64,000 bases of DNA from Bacteroidetes bacterium GWF2_33_16 (GCA_001768565.1 MEOE01000019.1:238-64237); one strand, 5' to 3'; shown: positions 1-10,248, counted from the stretch's first letter. Notes: generated by a model not told the origin, from the sequence alone. A program made the numbers and translations.

Positions 1-996
1 ACTACCAGAAAGTTTGGTGGCACTGGTCTGGGAACAACTATCTCTAAACAACTTGTTGAGCTTATGGGAGGTAAAATATGGGTCGAAAGTCCATCTTCCA
101 TATCAACAGATCCTCAATATACAGGCTCAAAATTCTCGTTTACTATTCAGGTATATTCTAATGAAAGAATTAAGAAGGATGTTGATTTTTCTGAAATTAT
201 CGATTATGATGAGATAAATGTATTAATTGTTAATAATAATCCACAAGAAGACAAAATGCTTTTACATACATTTAAAAGCTTTGATACTAACAATTCAGAA
301 GTTACTCCCGACATTGATGTGATTGGCCGAATAGAAAGAGGATTGAAAAGTGAGAATAATAGATTTCATCTTTTAGTAATAAATGATTGCGCCGAATTCG
401 ATGGAATAAACTTTGCTCGAAAAATTCATGATAAAGGACTGTCTTCAAAATTGATTATAATTATTGTAAGCTCAAATGATCAGCCGGGCAATTATGTAAA
501 ATGTAAAATGTGTGGAGTTGATTATTACCTTATTAGACCTTATGAAGCATCTGAAGTTTATGAAGTTTTATTAGAGAACTTTACACATCTGAAAGTTACT
601 GATAAAGAATTACCGGAGCTAAACAAACTAAAGAAAAACATCAGGATATTGGTTGCCGAAGATAATATCATAAACCAAAAGGTGGCACAAACCATTTTTA
701 AAAATCTGGGATACGAAATAGTTTTGGCGCAAAATGGCAAAGATTGTGTAAAGAAAGTAAAAGAAGAAAAATACGATATCATCTTTATGGATATTATGAT
801 GCCCGAGCAAGATGGACTTGAAGCTACTGCCGAAATTCGAAGTATTGGTAATAAAATTCCTATTGTTGCCATGACAGCGAATGCCCGCGAAGAAGATAAA
901 ATGAAAGCAATTGATAGCGGAATGAATCACTATCTATCAAAACCTGTGCGAATTGAAGAAATTAAAGAAGTACTAATAAAATATTTTTCAGAATAA
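1..996 (+). CDS. Hybrid sensor histidine kinase, C-terminal part (5' truncated by window edge)
   Basis: The reading frame is open from base 1, so only the end of the protein (331 residues) is present. It starts in the ATP-binding domain: residues 4-11 read KFGGTGLG, the G2 box of HATPase_c. A receiver-like segment follows at about residues 70-195; it has the fold pattern (NVLIVNNN, then a DYYLIRP end) but no clear phospho-acceptor in the usual place. A canonical receiver follows at about 215-331, with acidic pair ED near its start, acceptor D264 (FMDIMMP) and K314 (LSKP). The family relays phosphate from a kinase histidine to such receivers. Input domains and the kinase histidine lie upstream of the window. 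Signal and target are unknown. The next gene begins about 70 bp downstream and looks unrelated. Confidence 0.93.
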   Translation, partial: TTRKFGGTGLGTTISKQLVELMGGKIWVESPSSISTDPQYTGSKFSFTIQVYSNERIKKDVDFSEIIDYDEINVLIVNNNPQEDKMLLHTFKSFDTNNSEVTPDIDVIGRIERGLKSENNRFHLLVINDCAEFDGINFARKIHDKGLSSKLIIIIVSSNDQPGNYVKCKMCGVDYYLIRPYEASEVYEVLLENFTHLKVTDKELPELNKLKKNIRILVAEDNIINQKVAQTIFKNLGYEIVLAQNGKDCVKKVKEEKYDIIFMDIMMPEQDGLEATAEIRSIGNKIPIVAMTANAREEDKMKAIDSGMNHYLSKPVRIEEIKEVLIKYFSE

Positions 997-1066
997 AGTC
1001 AATTTGTTGTAAGCGTTTAGTAATTAATAATTTGAAATTTTAGTCACTTAAAACTTTTTACTTGTT

Positions 1067-1834
1067 ATGATATCACACGAAATTGATTACAAAATTATTG
1101 GCGACGATATTCAATTGGTCGAAATTGAACTCGATCCACAAGAAACTGTTGTTGCCGAAGCTGGGGCTATGATGTTTATGGAAGATGGAATAACCTTCGA
1201 AACAAAATTTGGCGACGGCTCAACACCAAATCAGGGATTCATGGACAAACTCCTTTCTGCAGGAAGCCGTTTAATTACTGGGGAGTCGATATTTATGACC
1301 CATTTTACTAACAGAGGATATGGAAAACGAAAAGTGGCATTTGCAGCTCCTTATCCGGGTAAAATAATTCCCATTGACCTAAAACAAAGTCGTGGACAAA
1401 TAATTGTTCAGAAAGATGGGTTCTTATGTGCTGCAATGGGTACAAAAATATCTATTCATTTTAATCGTAAGTTGGGTGCCGGTTTAGTTGGAGGTGAAGG
1501 ATTCATCCTTCAAAAACTAGAAGGCGATGGAAAAGCATTTATTCATGCTGGAGGAACAATAGTTGAACGTACATTAAATAACGAAACATTACGAATCGAT
1601 ACAGGTTGTGTAGTGGCCTTTGAACCTCAAATTGATTTTGATATTGAAACCGTTGGCAGCTTAAAATCAATGGTTTTTGGTGGCGAAGGATTATTTGTTG
1701 CCACTCTCAGAGGAACCGGAAAAGTTTGGTTACAATCTATGCCTATACGCAAATTAATTCAGCTTTTATCTCCAATGGGTGGAAATGTTAAAAAAGGGAA
1801 TCAATCTATTTTAGGAAATTTTTTAGAGGGCTAG
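1067..1834 (+). CDS. AIM24 / TIGR00266 family protein
   Basis: This 255-residue protein matches the bacterial TIGR00266/AIM24 family in length and motifs: an early [12 protein letters not shown] segment, a central [14 protein letters not shown] stretch and a C-terminal [17 protein letters not shown] repeat. The family folds as a beta-rich barrel; its mitochondrial relative Aim24 affects inner-membrane organisation, but bacterial members have no settled role. There is no signal peptide or membrane segment, so a cytoplasmic location is likely. It appears to be transcribed alone: a strong hairpin terminator follows at 1855-1895. Family assignment is confident; function is not known. Confidence 0.88.
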   Translation: MISHEIDYKIIGDDIQLVEIELDPQETVVAEAGAMMFMEDGITFETKFGDGSTPNQGFMDKLLSAGSRLITGESIFMTHFTNRGYGKRKVAFAAPYPGKIIPIDLKQSRGQIIVQKDGFLCAAMGTKISIHFNRKLGAGLVGGEGFILQKLEGDGKAFIHAGGTIVERTLNNETLRIDTGCVVAFEPQIDFDIETVGSLKSMVFGGEGLFVATLRGTGKVWLQSMPIRKLIQLLSPMGGNVKKGNQSILGNFLEG

Positions 1835-1854
1835 AATATTAATTGCAATATCAG

Positions 1855-1895
1855 GAAGGAGTTCTTTATTTTTAAAAGAACTCCTTTATTTTATT
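1855..1895 (+). terminator. Rho-independent terminator after the AIM24-family gene
   Basis: A perfect 12-bp inverted repeat (arms 1856-1867 and 1875-1886, AAGGAGTTCTTT and its complement) is followed by a T-rich tail. It lies 21 bp after the stop codon and just before the mnmH promoter, so it separates the two units. Confidence 0.85.
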
Positions 1896-1903
1896 TACTT
1901 TTG
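1896..1903 (+). promoter_or_regulatory. Candidate -7 promoter element for mnmH
   Basis: The sequence TACTTTTG matches the Bacteroidota -7 consensus TAnnTTTG. It sits between the terminator hairpin and the ATG at 1921, giving a leader of about 10 bases. No clear -33 TTTG lies at the expected spacing, because that region is occupied by the terminator stem. Confidence 0.45.
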
Positions 1904-1920
1904 TGACGAAATTATTCCAA

Positions 1921-2955
1921 ATGGTTCAGAAAATCGATATAAAATCCTTTCTCAGCTTATCGAAAACTATTCCTGTAGTCGATGTTCGCTCTCCACGTGA
2001 GTTCGAAACAGGACACATTCCGGGAGCTATAAATATTCCTTTGTTCGATAACGAGGAGCGTGCTATAGTTGGTACTGCATACAAGCAAATAAATAGAAAC
2101 ACCTCTATATTAAAAGGACTCGAAATAGTTGGCCCCAAAATGAGGAATTATGCTGAAAAAGCAATGGCACTAGCAGTAAACAACCAACTATTAGTTTACT
2201 GTTGGCGAGGAGGAATGCGAAGTGCCAGCATGGCGTGGCTTTTCGATATCCTCGGAATTAAAACATATACTTTAGTTGGTGGATATAAGTCATATAGAAA
2301 ATATGGAAAAATGCAGCTTTCACAAGCTCGGAGATTAATAATTTTGGGCGGATTAACCGGAAGCGGCAAAACCGAAACTTTATATGAAATTAGGAAAAAA
2401 GGGGAGCAAGTTCTTGATCTCGAGTATCTGGCAAACCATAAAGGATCTGCATTTGGCTCTCTGGGTCAACATAATCAATTGCCCAACGAACAGTTTGAAA
2501 ACAACTTGATTTATGAGTTTTTACAGCTTGATTTATCAAAAACTATTTGGCTAGAAGACGAAAGTCATTCCATTGGCTCTAACTGGATACCCAACGAGTT
2601 GTTTCTAAAAATGCGTGAAGCTCCTGTTCTTAAAATGGAATTAGATAAAAATGTACGTATTAAAAGATTGGTTAAGGAATATGCTATTTTTGATAAAAAC
2701 CACCTTGAAAATTGCATTCTAAAAATAGGCAAGCGTTTGGGTGGACAACATGTAAAAAAGGCGCTGGAGTGCCTCAAAAACGACCAATTAGACGTTGTAG
2801 CAGACATTACTCTAGCCTATTATGATAAAAGCTATAGTTTCGGTGTCGATACCCGCGAACAAGAAAAAGTTTATCCTATTAAATTAGATTCCGATAATCC
2901 ACAAAGGAATGCCGAAATACTTATTGAATTTCTTAAGAAGAATATATATTGTTAG
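1921..2955 (+). CDS. mnmH: tRNA 2-selenouridine(34) synthase (MnmH/SelU)
   Basis: MnmH replaces the sulfur of 2-thiouridine at the wobble position of some tRNAs with selenium, through a geranylated intermediate. The protein has an N-terminal rhodanese domain (DVRSPREFETGHIPGA) with active-site Cys94 in YCWRGGMRS, and a second domain with a P-loop, GGLTGSGKTE, at about residue 150. Length (344 residues) is normal for the family. I chose the ATG at 1921. A GTG at 1903 would add six residues but overlaps the probable promoter box, and the ATG matches family starts. Full activity needs selenophosphate from SelD, which is not in this window; without selenium the enzyme can still geranylate tRNA. 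It converges on typA. Confidence 0.93.
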   Translation: MVQKIDIKSFLSLSKTIPVVDVRSPREFETGHIPGAINIPLFDNEERAIVGTAYKQINRNTSILKGLEIVGPKMRNYAEKAMALAVNNQLLVYCWRGGMRSASMAWLFDILGIKTYTLVGGYKSYRKYGKMQLSQARRLIILGGLTGSGKTETLYEIRKKGEQVLDLEYLANHKGSAFGSLGQHNQLPNEQFENNLIYEFLQLDLSKTIWLEDESHSIGSNWIPNELFLKMREAPVLKMELDKNVRIKRLVKEYAIFDKNHLENCILKIGKRLGGQHVKKALECLKNDQLDVVADITLAYYDKSYSFGVDTREQEKVYPIKLDSDNPQRNAEILIEFLKKNIYC

Positions 2956-3066
2956 TTTTAAAACAACGGTAGTAAACAACCCTAGATACAAAAGCAGCTT
3001 TTAAGCAAGGGCTTTTAATGCGACCTTATTTAGGTTACAAGCCAAAATCGTATTTTATAATTTACA

Positions 3067-4863
3067 CTATTTAGGTTGTCTTTTACGCTCGTGTTCTTTC
3101 AAGTAAATTTTACGTAATCTGATGAACTTAGGTGTCACTTCCACGTATTCATCTTCCTGAATATATTCAAGCGCTTCTTCGAGCGAGAATTTAATTGGTG
3201 GAGCCAACCTTACTTTGTCATCTGTTCCCGAAGCTCTGACATTGGTGAGTTTTTTGGTTTTGGTTAGGTTTACAACCAAGTCACCAGATTTGGTATTTTC
3301 ACCAATTACTTGTCCTTCGTAAATATCTTCCATTGGAGAAACAAAGAAACGACCACGATCTTGCAACTTGTCCATTGCATATGCAATTGCCATACCTGTT
3401 TCCATTGCAATAAGTGCTCCTACGTTTCTTTTTTCGAAATCGCCTTTATATGGCTCGAAAGCTTTAAAGCGGTGAGCAATAACTGCCTCTCCTGCAGTAG
3501 CAGTCATCATAATGTTTTTTAATCCTATTATTCCTCGCGATGGCATATAGAACTCAAGCAATATACGGTCATTTTTGCGTTCCAGATTAACCATCTCACC
3601 TCGTCGTTGCTGTATTATTTCAATAGCTTTTCCTGAGTAATCTTCGGGCAAATCAACAGTTAAATATTCTATTGGTTCGCACTTTTCTCCATCAATTTCT
3701 TTAATAATTACTCTGGGTTGTCCAACTTGTAACTCGTAACCTTCGCGGCGCATAGTCTCAATTAATACCGATAAATGTAAAACACCACGGCCAAAAACAG
3801 TGAATGAATCTGCAGAGTCAGTTTTTTCGACACGTAGAGCAAGGTTTTTTTCAAGTTCGCGATCGAGCCTGTCTTTTAAGTGACGCGAAGTAACAAATTT
3901 GCCATCACGACCAAAAAAAGGAGAGTTGTTAATAGTAAACAACATACTCATTGTTGGCTCATCAATAGCAATTGGATCTAGGCCTTCTGGATTTTCATAA
4001 TCGGCAATTGTATCGCCAATACTAAAATCATCAATACCAACCAATGCACAAATATCTCCTGAAGAAACCAATTCTGTCTTCTTTTTGCTTAATCCTTCGT
4101 AGGTAAGCAGATCCTTAATTTTTGTTCTTTGAATAGTTCCATCGCGCTTAACAAGCGATACCTGCATGCCTGGCTTTAATTTGCCACGAAGAAGCTTGCC
4201 AATAGCAATTCGACCGACATAAGGAGAATAATCCAATGATGTAATTAATAACTGTGGCGTACCTTCAAGCGATTGTGGAGCTGGAATATATTCAATAATT
4301 CGATCCATTAAAGGACTAATATCTGTTGATGGTTTTTTCCAGTCATCCGACATCCAGCTATGCTTTGCAGAACCATAAATAGTTGGAAAGTTTAACTGTT
4401 CTTCGTTAGCATCTAAATTAAACATCAGTTCAAAAACCTGTTCCTGTACTTCTTCGGGTCGGCAATTGGGCTTGTCAACTTTGTTTATTACAACAATTGG
4501 TTTTAAACCTAAAGAAAGCGCTTTTTGAAGTACAAAACGTGTTTGAGGCATTGTGCCTTCAAAAGCATCAACTAAAAGCAATACTCCATCGGCCATATTT
4601 AAAACCCGCTCGACCTCTCCGCCAAAATCGGCGTGTCCAGGGGTATCAATAATATTAATTTTATAGTCTTTATAGATAACAGATACATTCTTCGACAAGA
4701 TAGTAATCCCTCTTTCTCGTTCTAAATCGTTGCTGTCTAGAATTAAGTCGCCCGGATTTTCGTTTTCACGAAAAAGCTTGCCTAATACCAACATTTTGTC
4801 AACGAGAGTTGTTTTGCCATGATCAACGTGTGCAATAATGGCTATATTTCTGATTTTTTGCAT
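3067..4863 (-). CDS. typA: Translational GTPase TypA/BipA
   Basis: This is a ribosome-associated GTPase of the elongation-factor family, involved in ribosome assembly and stress or cold adaptation. The 598 residues match the usual length. GTPase motifs are intact: G1 [10 protein letters not shown] at residues 11-20, a RGITI switch I, G3 DTPGHADF and G4 NKVD. Domain 2 follows, then the EF-G-like domains and the BipA-specific C-terminal region ([17 protein letters not shown]). It stands alone on the minus strand, convergent with mnmH. A TAnnTTTG box lies about 20 bases upstream of the start. Confidence 0.98.
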   Translation of the reverse strand: MQKIRNIAIIAHVDHGKTTLVDKMLVLGKLFRENENPGDLILDSNDLERERGITILSKNVSVIYKDYKINIIDTPGHADFGGEVERVLNMADGVLLLVDAFEGTMPQTRFVLQKALSLGLKPIVVINKVDKPNCRPEEVQEQVFELMFNLDANEEQLNFPTIYGSAKHSWMSDDWKKPSTDISPLMDRIIEYIPAPQSLEGTPQLLITSLDYSPYVGRIAIGKLLRGKLKPGMQVSLVKRDGTIQRTKIKDLLTYEGLSKKKTELVSSGDICALVGIDDFSIGDTIADYENPEGLDPIAIDEPTMSMLFTINNSPFFGRDGKFVTSRHLKDRLDRELEKNLALRVEKTDSADSFTVFGRGVLHLSVLIETMRREGYELQVGQPRVIIKEIDGEKCEPIEYLTVDLPEDYSGKAIEIIQQRRGEMVNLERKNDRILLEFYMPSRGIIGLKNIMMTATAGEAVIAHRFKAFEPYKGDFEKRNVGALIAMETGMAIAYAMDKLQDRGRFFVSPMEDIYEGQVIGENTKSGDLVVNLTKTKKLTNVRASGTDDKVRLAPPIKFSLEEALEYIQEDEYVEVTPKFIRLRKIYLKEHERKRQPK

Positions 4864-4883
4864 GATTCCCTTTTTTGAGCGTG

Positions 4884-4891
4884 CAAAGGTA
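4884..4891 (-). promoter_or_regulatory. Candidate -7 promoter element for typA
   Basis: On the minus strand the sequence reads TACCTTTG, a match to TAnnTTTG, about 20 bases before the typA ATG. No -33 match is evident in the AT-only stretch upstream. Confidence 0.4.
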
Positions 4892-4973
4892 GTTGATTTT
4901 TAATATAATAATATAAAAAGCATATTATATTTTATTAAAACAATTAAATGCATTACTTGTTGTTAGAAAAAGA

Positions 4974-5002
4974 AAAAAGGTGAATCTCATGTTCACCTTT
5001 TT
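4974..5002 (-). terminator. Rho-independent terminator after the DUF2723 gene
   Basis: An 11-bp inverted repeat (AAAAAGGTGAA and its complement, arms 4974-4984 and 4992-5002) with a 7-base loop lies 20 bp beyond the stop of the minus-strand DUF2723 gene. On the minus strand it runs into TTTTTCT. Confidence 0.8.
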
Positions 5003-5021
5003 AAAATTAGAAAAGTTGTCA

Positions 5022-8000
5022 TTATCTCTGATATAGCGAAAAAGCATTGTTTAAGGCATTATCGATTTTTGTGCTTAGTTCAGCATTACCAAAATGATTT
5101 GTATAATCCTTTAAACGCTGTAAAATATGCATCGATAGTCTTTGTTCGTAATCAAGAGTAACAGCAAATTTATCGGGAACCGAGAAATAGTAATTTAGTT
5201 CTTGTTCTGTAATGTTTGCAAATTCCTCGGCATATTTATCTGCCTTTTCTTTTTCTCCTAGTAGATAATATGTTTCAATAATATCAAGGAAAAATAAATC
5301 ATAAGGGATATTATGATGAGGTGTAACTTCGCAGCAACGATCGAGAACTGCAATAGCTTTTTCTTTTTTTCCTTCAAGTAAAAGTTGCTGTGCTAACCGG
5401 TTAAAGTTATTTCTTATTCGCATTACAGAAACAGTGCGCACAATTGTATTGTCTAACCAAACATCTGGATCGTTAATATTGCCCCATTTAAATTCGTCCA
5501 TAAGTTTATTATACATTATTTCCGAATCAATACGACCAATATCCAGATATCCCTTTGCTGGAGTCTTTATTGGAACCAGCCTATAAGCAAAACCTTCTAA
5601 TTGCAAGTAATCGTCGATACCAATATTTGCATCACCACCTGTCGAAACAAAATAAATTGGTCGTTCCCAGTTATTATTGGCAAGCAAATCTAAAATCATA
5701 AGCTCGCTTTTCATAATTCGCTTTTGATCCAATGAAAAGCGAATTTCAGGGAGAATTTTATCAGCGTCTTCTGGTTTGACAGTTCCATTTGCCAATACTT
5801 TTTCTTTATTTACTGGAATAATAAACTTATTTCCAGGTAAATAGTCAATCCATTCGTCTTGTCCAACTTGTATTTTTGTTCTTCTGTCATCATCTGCAAC
5901 AAAGTCGACAACCTTTTTTAATTCAATATAATCAGGGATTCTTTCGTTTATATAAACCACATCACGCACTCCGTTTAAATACTGTTCATGCTCCATTCCA
6001 AAAGGTACAGGATCCGAATCATATGCTTTGCGTTTCATCTGGTCAATATACCAGTCGGTATTTAATAAAGAGAGATTAACAATTCGTACATCGGTTCTTA
6101 TTCCTTCAACCTCTTGAGCATACCAAAGAGGGAAAGTATCGTTGTCGCCATGTGTAAATAAAATAGCATTTGGAGCGCATGAATTTAAATAGTTGTATGC
6201 AAAATCGCGTGCAATATATCTGTTTGAGCGATCATGGTCATCCCAGTTTTCGCTTGCCATAATTCCGGGAACAAATGCAAGACATAAAAAGCTTACAAGG
6301 GTTGCACTCGCCACTGCGTTTAGTTTTTTACTCAGCAAATCATATAAAGCATAAACTCCTAATCCAATCCAGATGGTAAAAGCATAGAACGAACCGGCGT
6401 ATGCGTAATCTCGCTCACGTGGTTGCAGTGGATATTGATTAAGGTAAACAACAATAGCCAATCCTGTTAAAATAAATAGCAGGAATACAACTACAAAATC
6501 ATTAAAGTGTTTTCGAAGTTGAAAATAAAATCCTGCAAGGCCAAGCAAAAATGGCAGCAAGTAGTAAACGTTTTTCGATTTATGATTTTTCATCGAATCA
6601 GGTAAATTGTCCTGTGGACCGATAAGTTTGTCATCGATTCCTTTTATTCCGGTAATCCAGTTTCCGTTTAGCATCTCACCATGACTCTGAATATCGTTTT
6701 GTCTGCCAGAGAAATTCCACATAAAATATCGAACATACATATGTCCAATCTGGTATGTAAAGAAAAATCGCAAATTTTCACCAAAACTTGGTAATACAAG
6801 TGTCTCGGGTTTTCCATCATAACCGGTAACAGTTATTTTCTTTCCTTTAATGTTTCCCCACTTAATATACTCATTAATATGTTCTTGTTTTGGGCTATAC
6901 ATTCGAGGGAAAATAGTAGTAAATCTCTCATCATAAATGTATTTTGAATTTAATGAATACGATTTAACATATTTACCATCTTTTTGTCTGTATGTATAGG
7001 GTTCTTTGCTGTCAACTATTGGTGCACTATAATATTGTCCCTTTACCAAGGGTCTGTCACCATATTGTTCGCGATTTAAATAATGTAGCAGGTTAAATAC
7101 TGTTTCTGGATTATTCTCATCCATAGGTGGATCGGCTAACGAACGAATTACAATCATTGTAAAACTTGAATATCCAATAAGTATAACTGCAAAAGCAACA
7201 AGGATAGTATTTAAAACTACCTTTTGCTTTTTCGTTGTATAATAAATACCCCAAATAACTAGTCCGATTATAATAGCTGCATATAAGAAACTGCCCGAAT
7301 TATATGGCAAACCCAAACCATTAACAAATATCAATTCAAACCATGTTGCGACAGTTATTACTCCCGGAATGATAATATACATAATTGAACCTAAAATAAT
7401 AAGGGAAATGATAAATGCTGCAATTACTCCTCTTTTGGTAACCTCATATTTTCTAAAGTAGTAAACAAAAACAATGGCTGGAATAGCCAGCAGGTTTAGT
7501 AAATGCACTCCAATTGACAATCCCATCATATAGGCGATAAGAATTAACCATCGATTAGCATGTTTTTCGTTTGCCTCATTTTCCCATTTTAAAATAGCCC
7601 AGAAGACAAATGCAGTAAAAAAGGATGATAACGCATAAACTTCGCCCTCAACAGCCGAGAACCAGAAAGTATCAGAGAAAGTATAAGCTAATGATCCCAC
7701 TACTCCGCTTCCAATAACTGCTATTAGCTGGCCCATTGAAAGCTCATCAGTATTCGAAACAAATCTTTTAGCAAGATGAGTGATTGTCCAGAACAAAAAC
7801 AATATGGTAAACGAACTTGCGAAAGCCGACATGGCGTTTACCATCATTGCCACTTGGGTTACATCGCTAGTAAATAAAGAAAAAAATCGGGCAATAATCA
7901 TAAACATGGGAGCACCCGGAGGATGCCCTACTTCGAGTTTAAAAGCTGTTGCTATAAACTCACCGCAATCCCAAAAGCTTGTGGTAGGCTCAATAGTTAA

Positions 8001-8072
8001 TAAATATACTGCCGAGGCAATAATAAAAACGATCCAACCAGTTACCAGGTTTACAATTTTATATCTATTCAT
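5022..8072 (-). CDS. DUF2723 / glycosyltransferase family 117-type polytopic membrane protein
   Basis: The 1016-residue protein starts with a membrane helix followed by the DUF2723 signature SFWDCGEFIATAFKLEVGHPPGAP (the acidic DCGE and the HPPGAP loop are diagnostic). About 12 or more hydrophobic helices fill the first 620 residues. The soluble C-terminal third contains a DNDTFPLWYAQEVEG segment and ends in TPR-like helices. DUF2723 resembles the fold of protein O-mannosyltransferases and other GT-C enzymes, so an envelope glycosyltransferase using a lipid-linked donor is likely. The acidic pair in the first loop would be the catalytic candidate. The acceptor is unknown. The gene is monocistronic, with a terminator at 4974-5002 and a promoter box at 8099-8106. 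Confidence 0.85.
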   Translation of the reverse strand: MNRYKIVNLVTGWIVFIIASAVYLLTIEPTTSFWDCGEFIATAFKLEVGHPPGAPMFMIIARFFSLFTSDVTQVAMMVNAMSAFASSFTILFLFWTITHLAKRFVSNTDELSMGQLIAVIGSGVVGSLAYTFSDTFWFSAVEGEVYALSSFFTAFVFWAILKWENEANEKHANRWLILIAYMMGLSIGVHLLNLLAIPAIVFVYYFRKYEVTKRGVIAAFIISLIILGSIMYIIIPGVITVATWFELIFVNGLGLPYNSGSFLYAAIIIGLVIWGIYYTTKKQKVVLNTILVAFAVILIGYSSFTMIVIRSLADPPMDENNPETVFNLLHYLNREQYGDRPLVKGQYYSAPIVDSKEPYTYRQKDGKYVKSYSLNSKYIYDERFTTIFPRMYSPKQEHINEYIKWGNIKGKKITVTGYDGKPETLVLPSFGENLRFFFTYQIGHMYVRYFMWNFSGRQNDIQSHGEMLNGNWITGIKGIDDKLIGPQDNLPDSMKNHKSKNVYYLLPFLLGLAGFYFQLRKHFNDFVVVFLLFILTGLAIVVYLNQYPLQPRERDYAYAGSFYAFTIWIGLGVYALYDLLSKKLNAVASATLVSFLCLAFVPGIMASENWDDHDRSNRYIARDFAYNYLNSCAPNAILFTHGDNDTFPLWYAQEVEGIRTDVRIVNLSLLNTDWYIDQMKRKAYDSDPVPFGMEHEQYLNGVRDVVYINERIPDYIELKKVVDFVADDDRRTKIQVGQDEWIDYLPGNKFIIPVNKEKVLANGTVKPEDADKILPEIRFSLDQKRIMKSELMILDLLANNNWERPIYFVSTGGDANIGIDDYLQLEGFAYRLVPIKTPAKGYLDIGRIDSEIMYNKLMDEFKWGNINDPDVWLDNTIVRTVSVMRIRNNFNRLAQQLLLEGKKEKAIAVLDRCCEVTPHHNIPYDLFFLDIIETYYLLGEKEKADKYAEEFANITEQELNYYFSVPDKFAVTLDYEQRLSMHILQRLKDYTNHFGNAELSTKIDNALNNAFSLYQR

Positions 8073-8098
8073 AAGGAATGCTTTAAAAAATTAAAACT

Positions 8099-8106
8099 CA
8101 AAACTA
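8099..8106 (-). promoter_or_regulatory. Candidate -7 promoter element for the DUF2723 gene
   Basis: The minus strand reads TAGTTTTG, matching TAnnTTTG, 26 bases before the ATG at 8072. The upstream -33 element is not recognisable. Confidence 0.4.
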
Positions 8107-8269
8107 ATCCAATTTATTTTTATTAATGATTTTAAAATAAAAATATTGCCATAATTATAAAAAAAATATTCGAAAAGAACCAATTTGACTCGAAAATAAG
8201 TAAATTAGCCAAATTCAAAAACGAGGTATTTGTTATTGTCATTCAAATCATTACAAAAAAAGATTGGCT

Positions 8270-8617
8270 ATGAAATCTAATAAGTGGAAAGAGAGAAAAG
8301 ATATTGTTTATAGTACAAATCCGGATTTTAAATACGATTACGAAGCCACAGAAAACCAACAGGTAACAATTGAACCGGGCAAACAGAAATTAAAAGTTTA
8401 TATGGACTCAAAGGCTCGCTCTAAAGGAAAACAAGCAACGGTAATTAATGGATTTGTTGGAACAGAAGAGGATTTAAAAGAGTTGGCAAAACTTCTAAAA
8501 ACAAAATGCGCAGTTGGGGGTTCAATTAAGGATCAGGAAATAATTATTCAGGGAGATTTTCGTGATAAGGTTGTTCAGATTTTATCATCGCAAGGATACA
8601 AGGCAACAAAACTGTAA
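8270..8617 (+). CDS. SUI1/eIF1-family translation factor (YciH-like)
   Basis: A 115-residue protein with a C-terminal SUI1 domain: GKQATVINGFVGTEEDLKELAKLLKTKCAVGGSIKD, then IIIQGDFRDKVVQILSSQGY. The GGS-x-KD and QGD motifs are those of eIF1 and bacterial YciH. In E. coli YciH is thought to influence start-site selection or act in stress; the bacterial role is not settled. I chose the ATG at 8270; a TTG two codons earlier is less likely. The charged N-terminus (about 40 residues) is typical of Bacteroidota homologues. The next gene begins 19 bp downstream, so they may share a transcript. Confidence 0.9.
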   Translation: MKSNKWKERKDIVYSTNPDFKYDYEATENQQVTIEPGKQKLKVYMDSKARSKGKQATVINGFVGTEEDLKELAKLLKTKCAVGGSIKDQEIIIQGDFRDKVVQILSSQGYKATKL

Positions 8618-8636
8618 TGTGCAATAATTATTAATT

Positions 8637-10241
8637 ATGATGGGTAAAAGAATTTATTTGTTTGTTTGTTTTTCAATTTTTAGTTTTTATACTAATGCCC
8701 AGGATACAATCAAGGTAATGCATTACAACTTGTTATATTATGGAAAAAACATTTATGGTTGTACTAGTGTAACAAATGCTGTTGATGCCAAAAACGGCTA
8801 TTTAAAAGCCATTATTAAACATGTTAAGCCAGATATTTTTACAGTAAACGAACTCGATGGAGAAAATGCTTATCCAGTCACTGATGATGCATCCTACTTA
8901 TTAGCTAACGCATTAAATGTTGATGGAGTAAATTATTATAGCCGGACTAGTTTTCCAAAAACATTTCTGGCCAACACAGTTTTTTATAATACACAAAAAC
9001 TAAAACTTAAAAGCCATACTCCAATTAGCTTTTCTATTTCAACCAGTAAAGTTTTTAATGCATATACTTTTTATTATAATGCACCAGATCTTGAGGTTAC
9101 AAACGACACTGTTTTTTTTACTTGTGTTATTGCTCATTTAAAAGCAGGTAGTTACTCGAGCGATATTGAAGAACGAAATTCTGAAGCCGGCATAATAATG
9201 GATTACTTTATGAGTCTGGGTCAAGCTGGAAATTATCTTTTTATGGGTGATTTAAACTTATATACTTCAACCGAAGGAGCTTTTCAAAAGTTTATTAATC
9301 CTGCAAATCCTGTATATAAACTATATGATCCTGCAAATCAAATAGGGGAGTGGAATAATAATTATGATTACCGATTTGTTCATACTCAATCAACTCATAC
9401 TAGCGGAGATTGTCATTCGACCGGCGGAATGGATGATCGGTTCGATTTTATTTTGGCTTCTGATTACATAATGAATGGTACGCAGAAGATACAGTATGTT
9501 CCAAATTCTTATAAAGTTATTGGTCAGGATGGGAGTTCTTTTAATAACTCTTTAAATGCTACAAGTAATACTTCGGTTCCAACGGATGTTGCACAGGCGT
9601 TATACAATATGTCTGACCATTTGCCGGTTTATCTCGAACTTAAAATTGATCAAACTTCGGTTACCGAACTTAATATTAACAATATATATACAAATCCCTC
9701 AAATCCAAATTCAACAAGCATTACAACTATTTATGCAACACTTACCGATGTTGCAAATAAAGTTGATCAGATGAAGATTTTATGGGGAAATACTTCTGGT
9801 AATTATCCAAACCGTGTAAGCATGACTGCTTCAGAAAATCTATATACCGGTCCAATTAGCCAGTTTCCTATAGGAACGGAAATTTATTATAAAATAGCCG
9901 GGTATAATTCATCCGATGAAATTGTCATTATTAGTAATGAGAATCATTTTACAGTTTCTGATCCATTAAATTATAATTCAATAGAAAACATAATCGAAAA
10001 GTTAAATGTTTCGTCTCTTGTTTTTGAAAACATTACTATTTCGGGGAATCTGTTAAAAGACAGCAACTTAAAAATTGAATTGATAAGCTTAAATGGAGAA
10101 ACTAAAATTTCGAATTCAACTTTTATTACAAAGGGATATTTTAAAATCAATATACCGATCGAAAATATAGCGAAAGGGATATACCTATTACGTTTATCGA
10201 CTAGCAATTTTACAACAAGTGAAAAAATAATTATTCAGTAA
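8637..10241 (+). CDS. Secreted endonuclease/exonuclease/phosphatase-family protein with T9SS sorting domain
   Basis: The protein (534 residues) has a signal peptide (residues 1-21, cut after TNA). An endonuclease/exonuclease/phosphatase fold covers roughly residues 25-340, with the expected catalytic points: N31 in MHYNLL, E72 in VNELDG, GDLNLY in the middle and SDHLPV near the end of the domain. A beta-rich linker domain (about 345-440) follows. The last about 80 residues look like a type A T9SS sorting domain (LISLNGE, then GIYLLRLSTSNFTTSEKIIIQ). It is therefore likely exported through the outer membrane and anchored or released. Substrate could be extracellular nucleic acid or a phosphoester; the sequence does not decide. 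Only 7 bp separates it from the next exported protein. Confidence 0.87.
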   Translation: MMGKRIYLFVCFSIFSFYTNAQDTIKVMHYNLLYYGKNIYGCTSVTNAVDAKNGYLKAIIKHVKPDIFTVNELDGENAYPVTDDASYLLANALNVDGVNYYSRTSFPKTFLANTVFYNTQKLKLKSHTPISFSISTSKVFNAYTFYYNAPDLEVTNDTVFFTCVIAHLKAGSYSSDIEERNSEAGIIMDYFMSLGQAGNYLFMGDLNLYTSTEGAFQKFINPANPVYKLYDPANQIGEWNNNYDYRFVHTQSTHTSGDCHSTGGMDDRFDFILASDYIMNGTQKIQYVPNSYKVIGQDGSSFNNSLNATSNTSVPTDVAQALYNMSDHLPVYLELKIDQTSVTELNINNIYTNPSNPNSTSITTIYATLTDVANKVDQMKILWGNTSGNYPNRVSMTASENLYTGPISQFPIGTEIYYKIAGYNSSDEIVIISNENHFTVSDPLNYNSIENIIEKLNVSSLVFENITISGNLLKDSNLKIELISLNGETKISNSTFITKGYFKINIPIENIAKGIYLLRLSTSNFTTSEKIIIQ

Positions 10242-10248
10242 CTTTATT

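Noticed and set aside
1903-1920. GTG start for mnmH
   Set aside because: The codon lies inside a probable TAnnTTTG promoter element, and family members start at the ATG at 1921.
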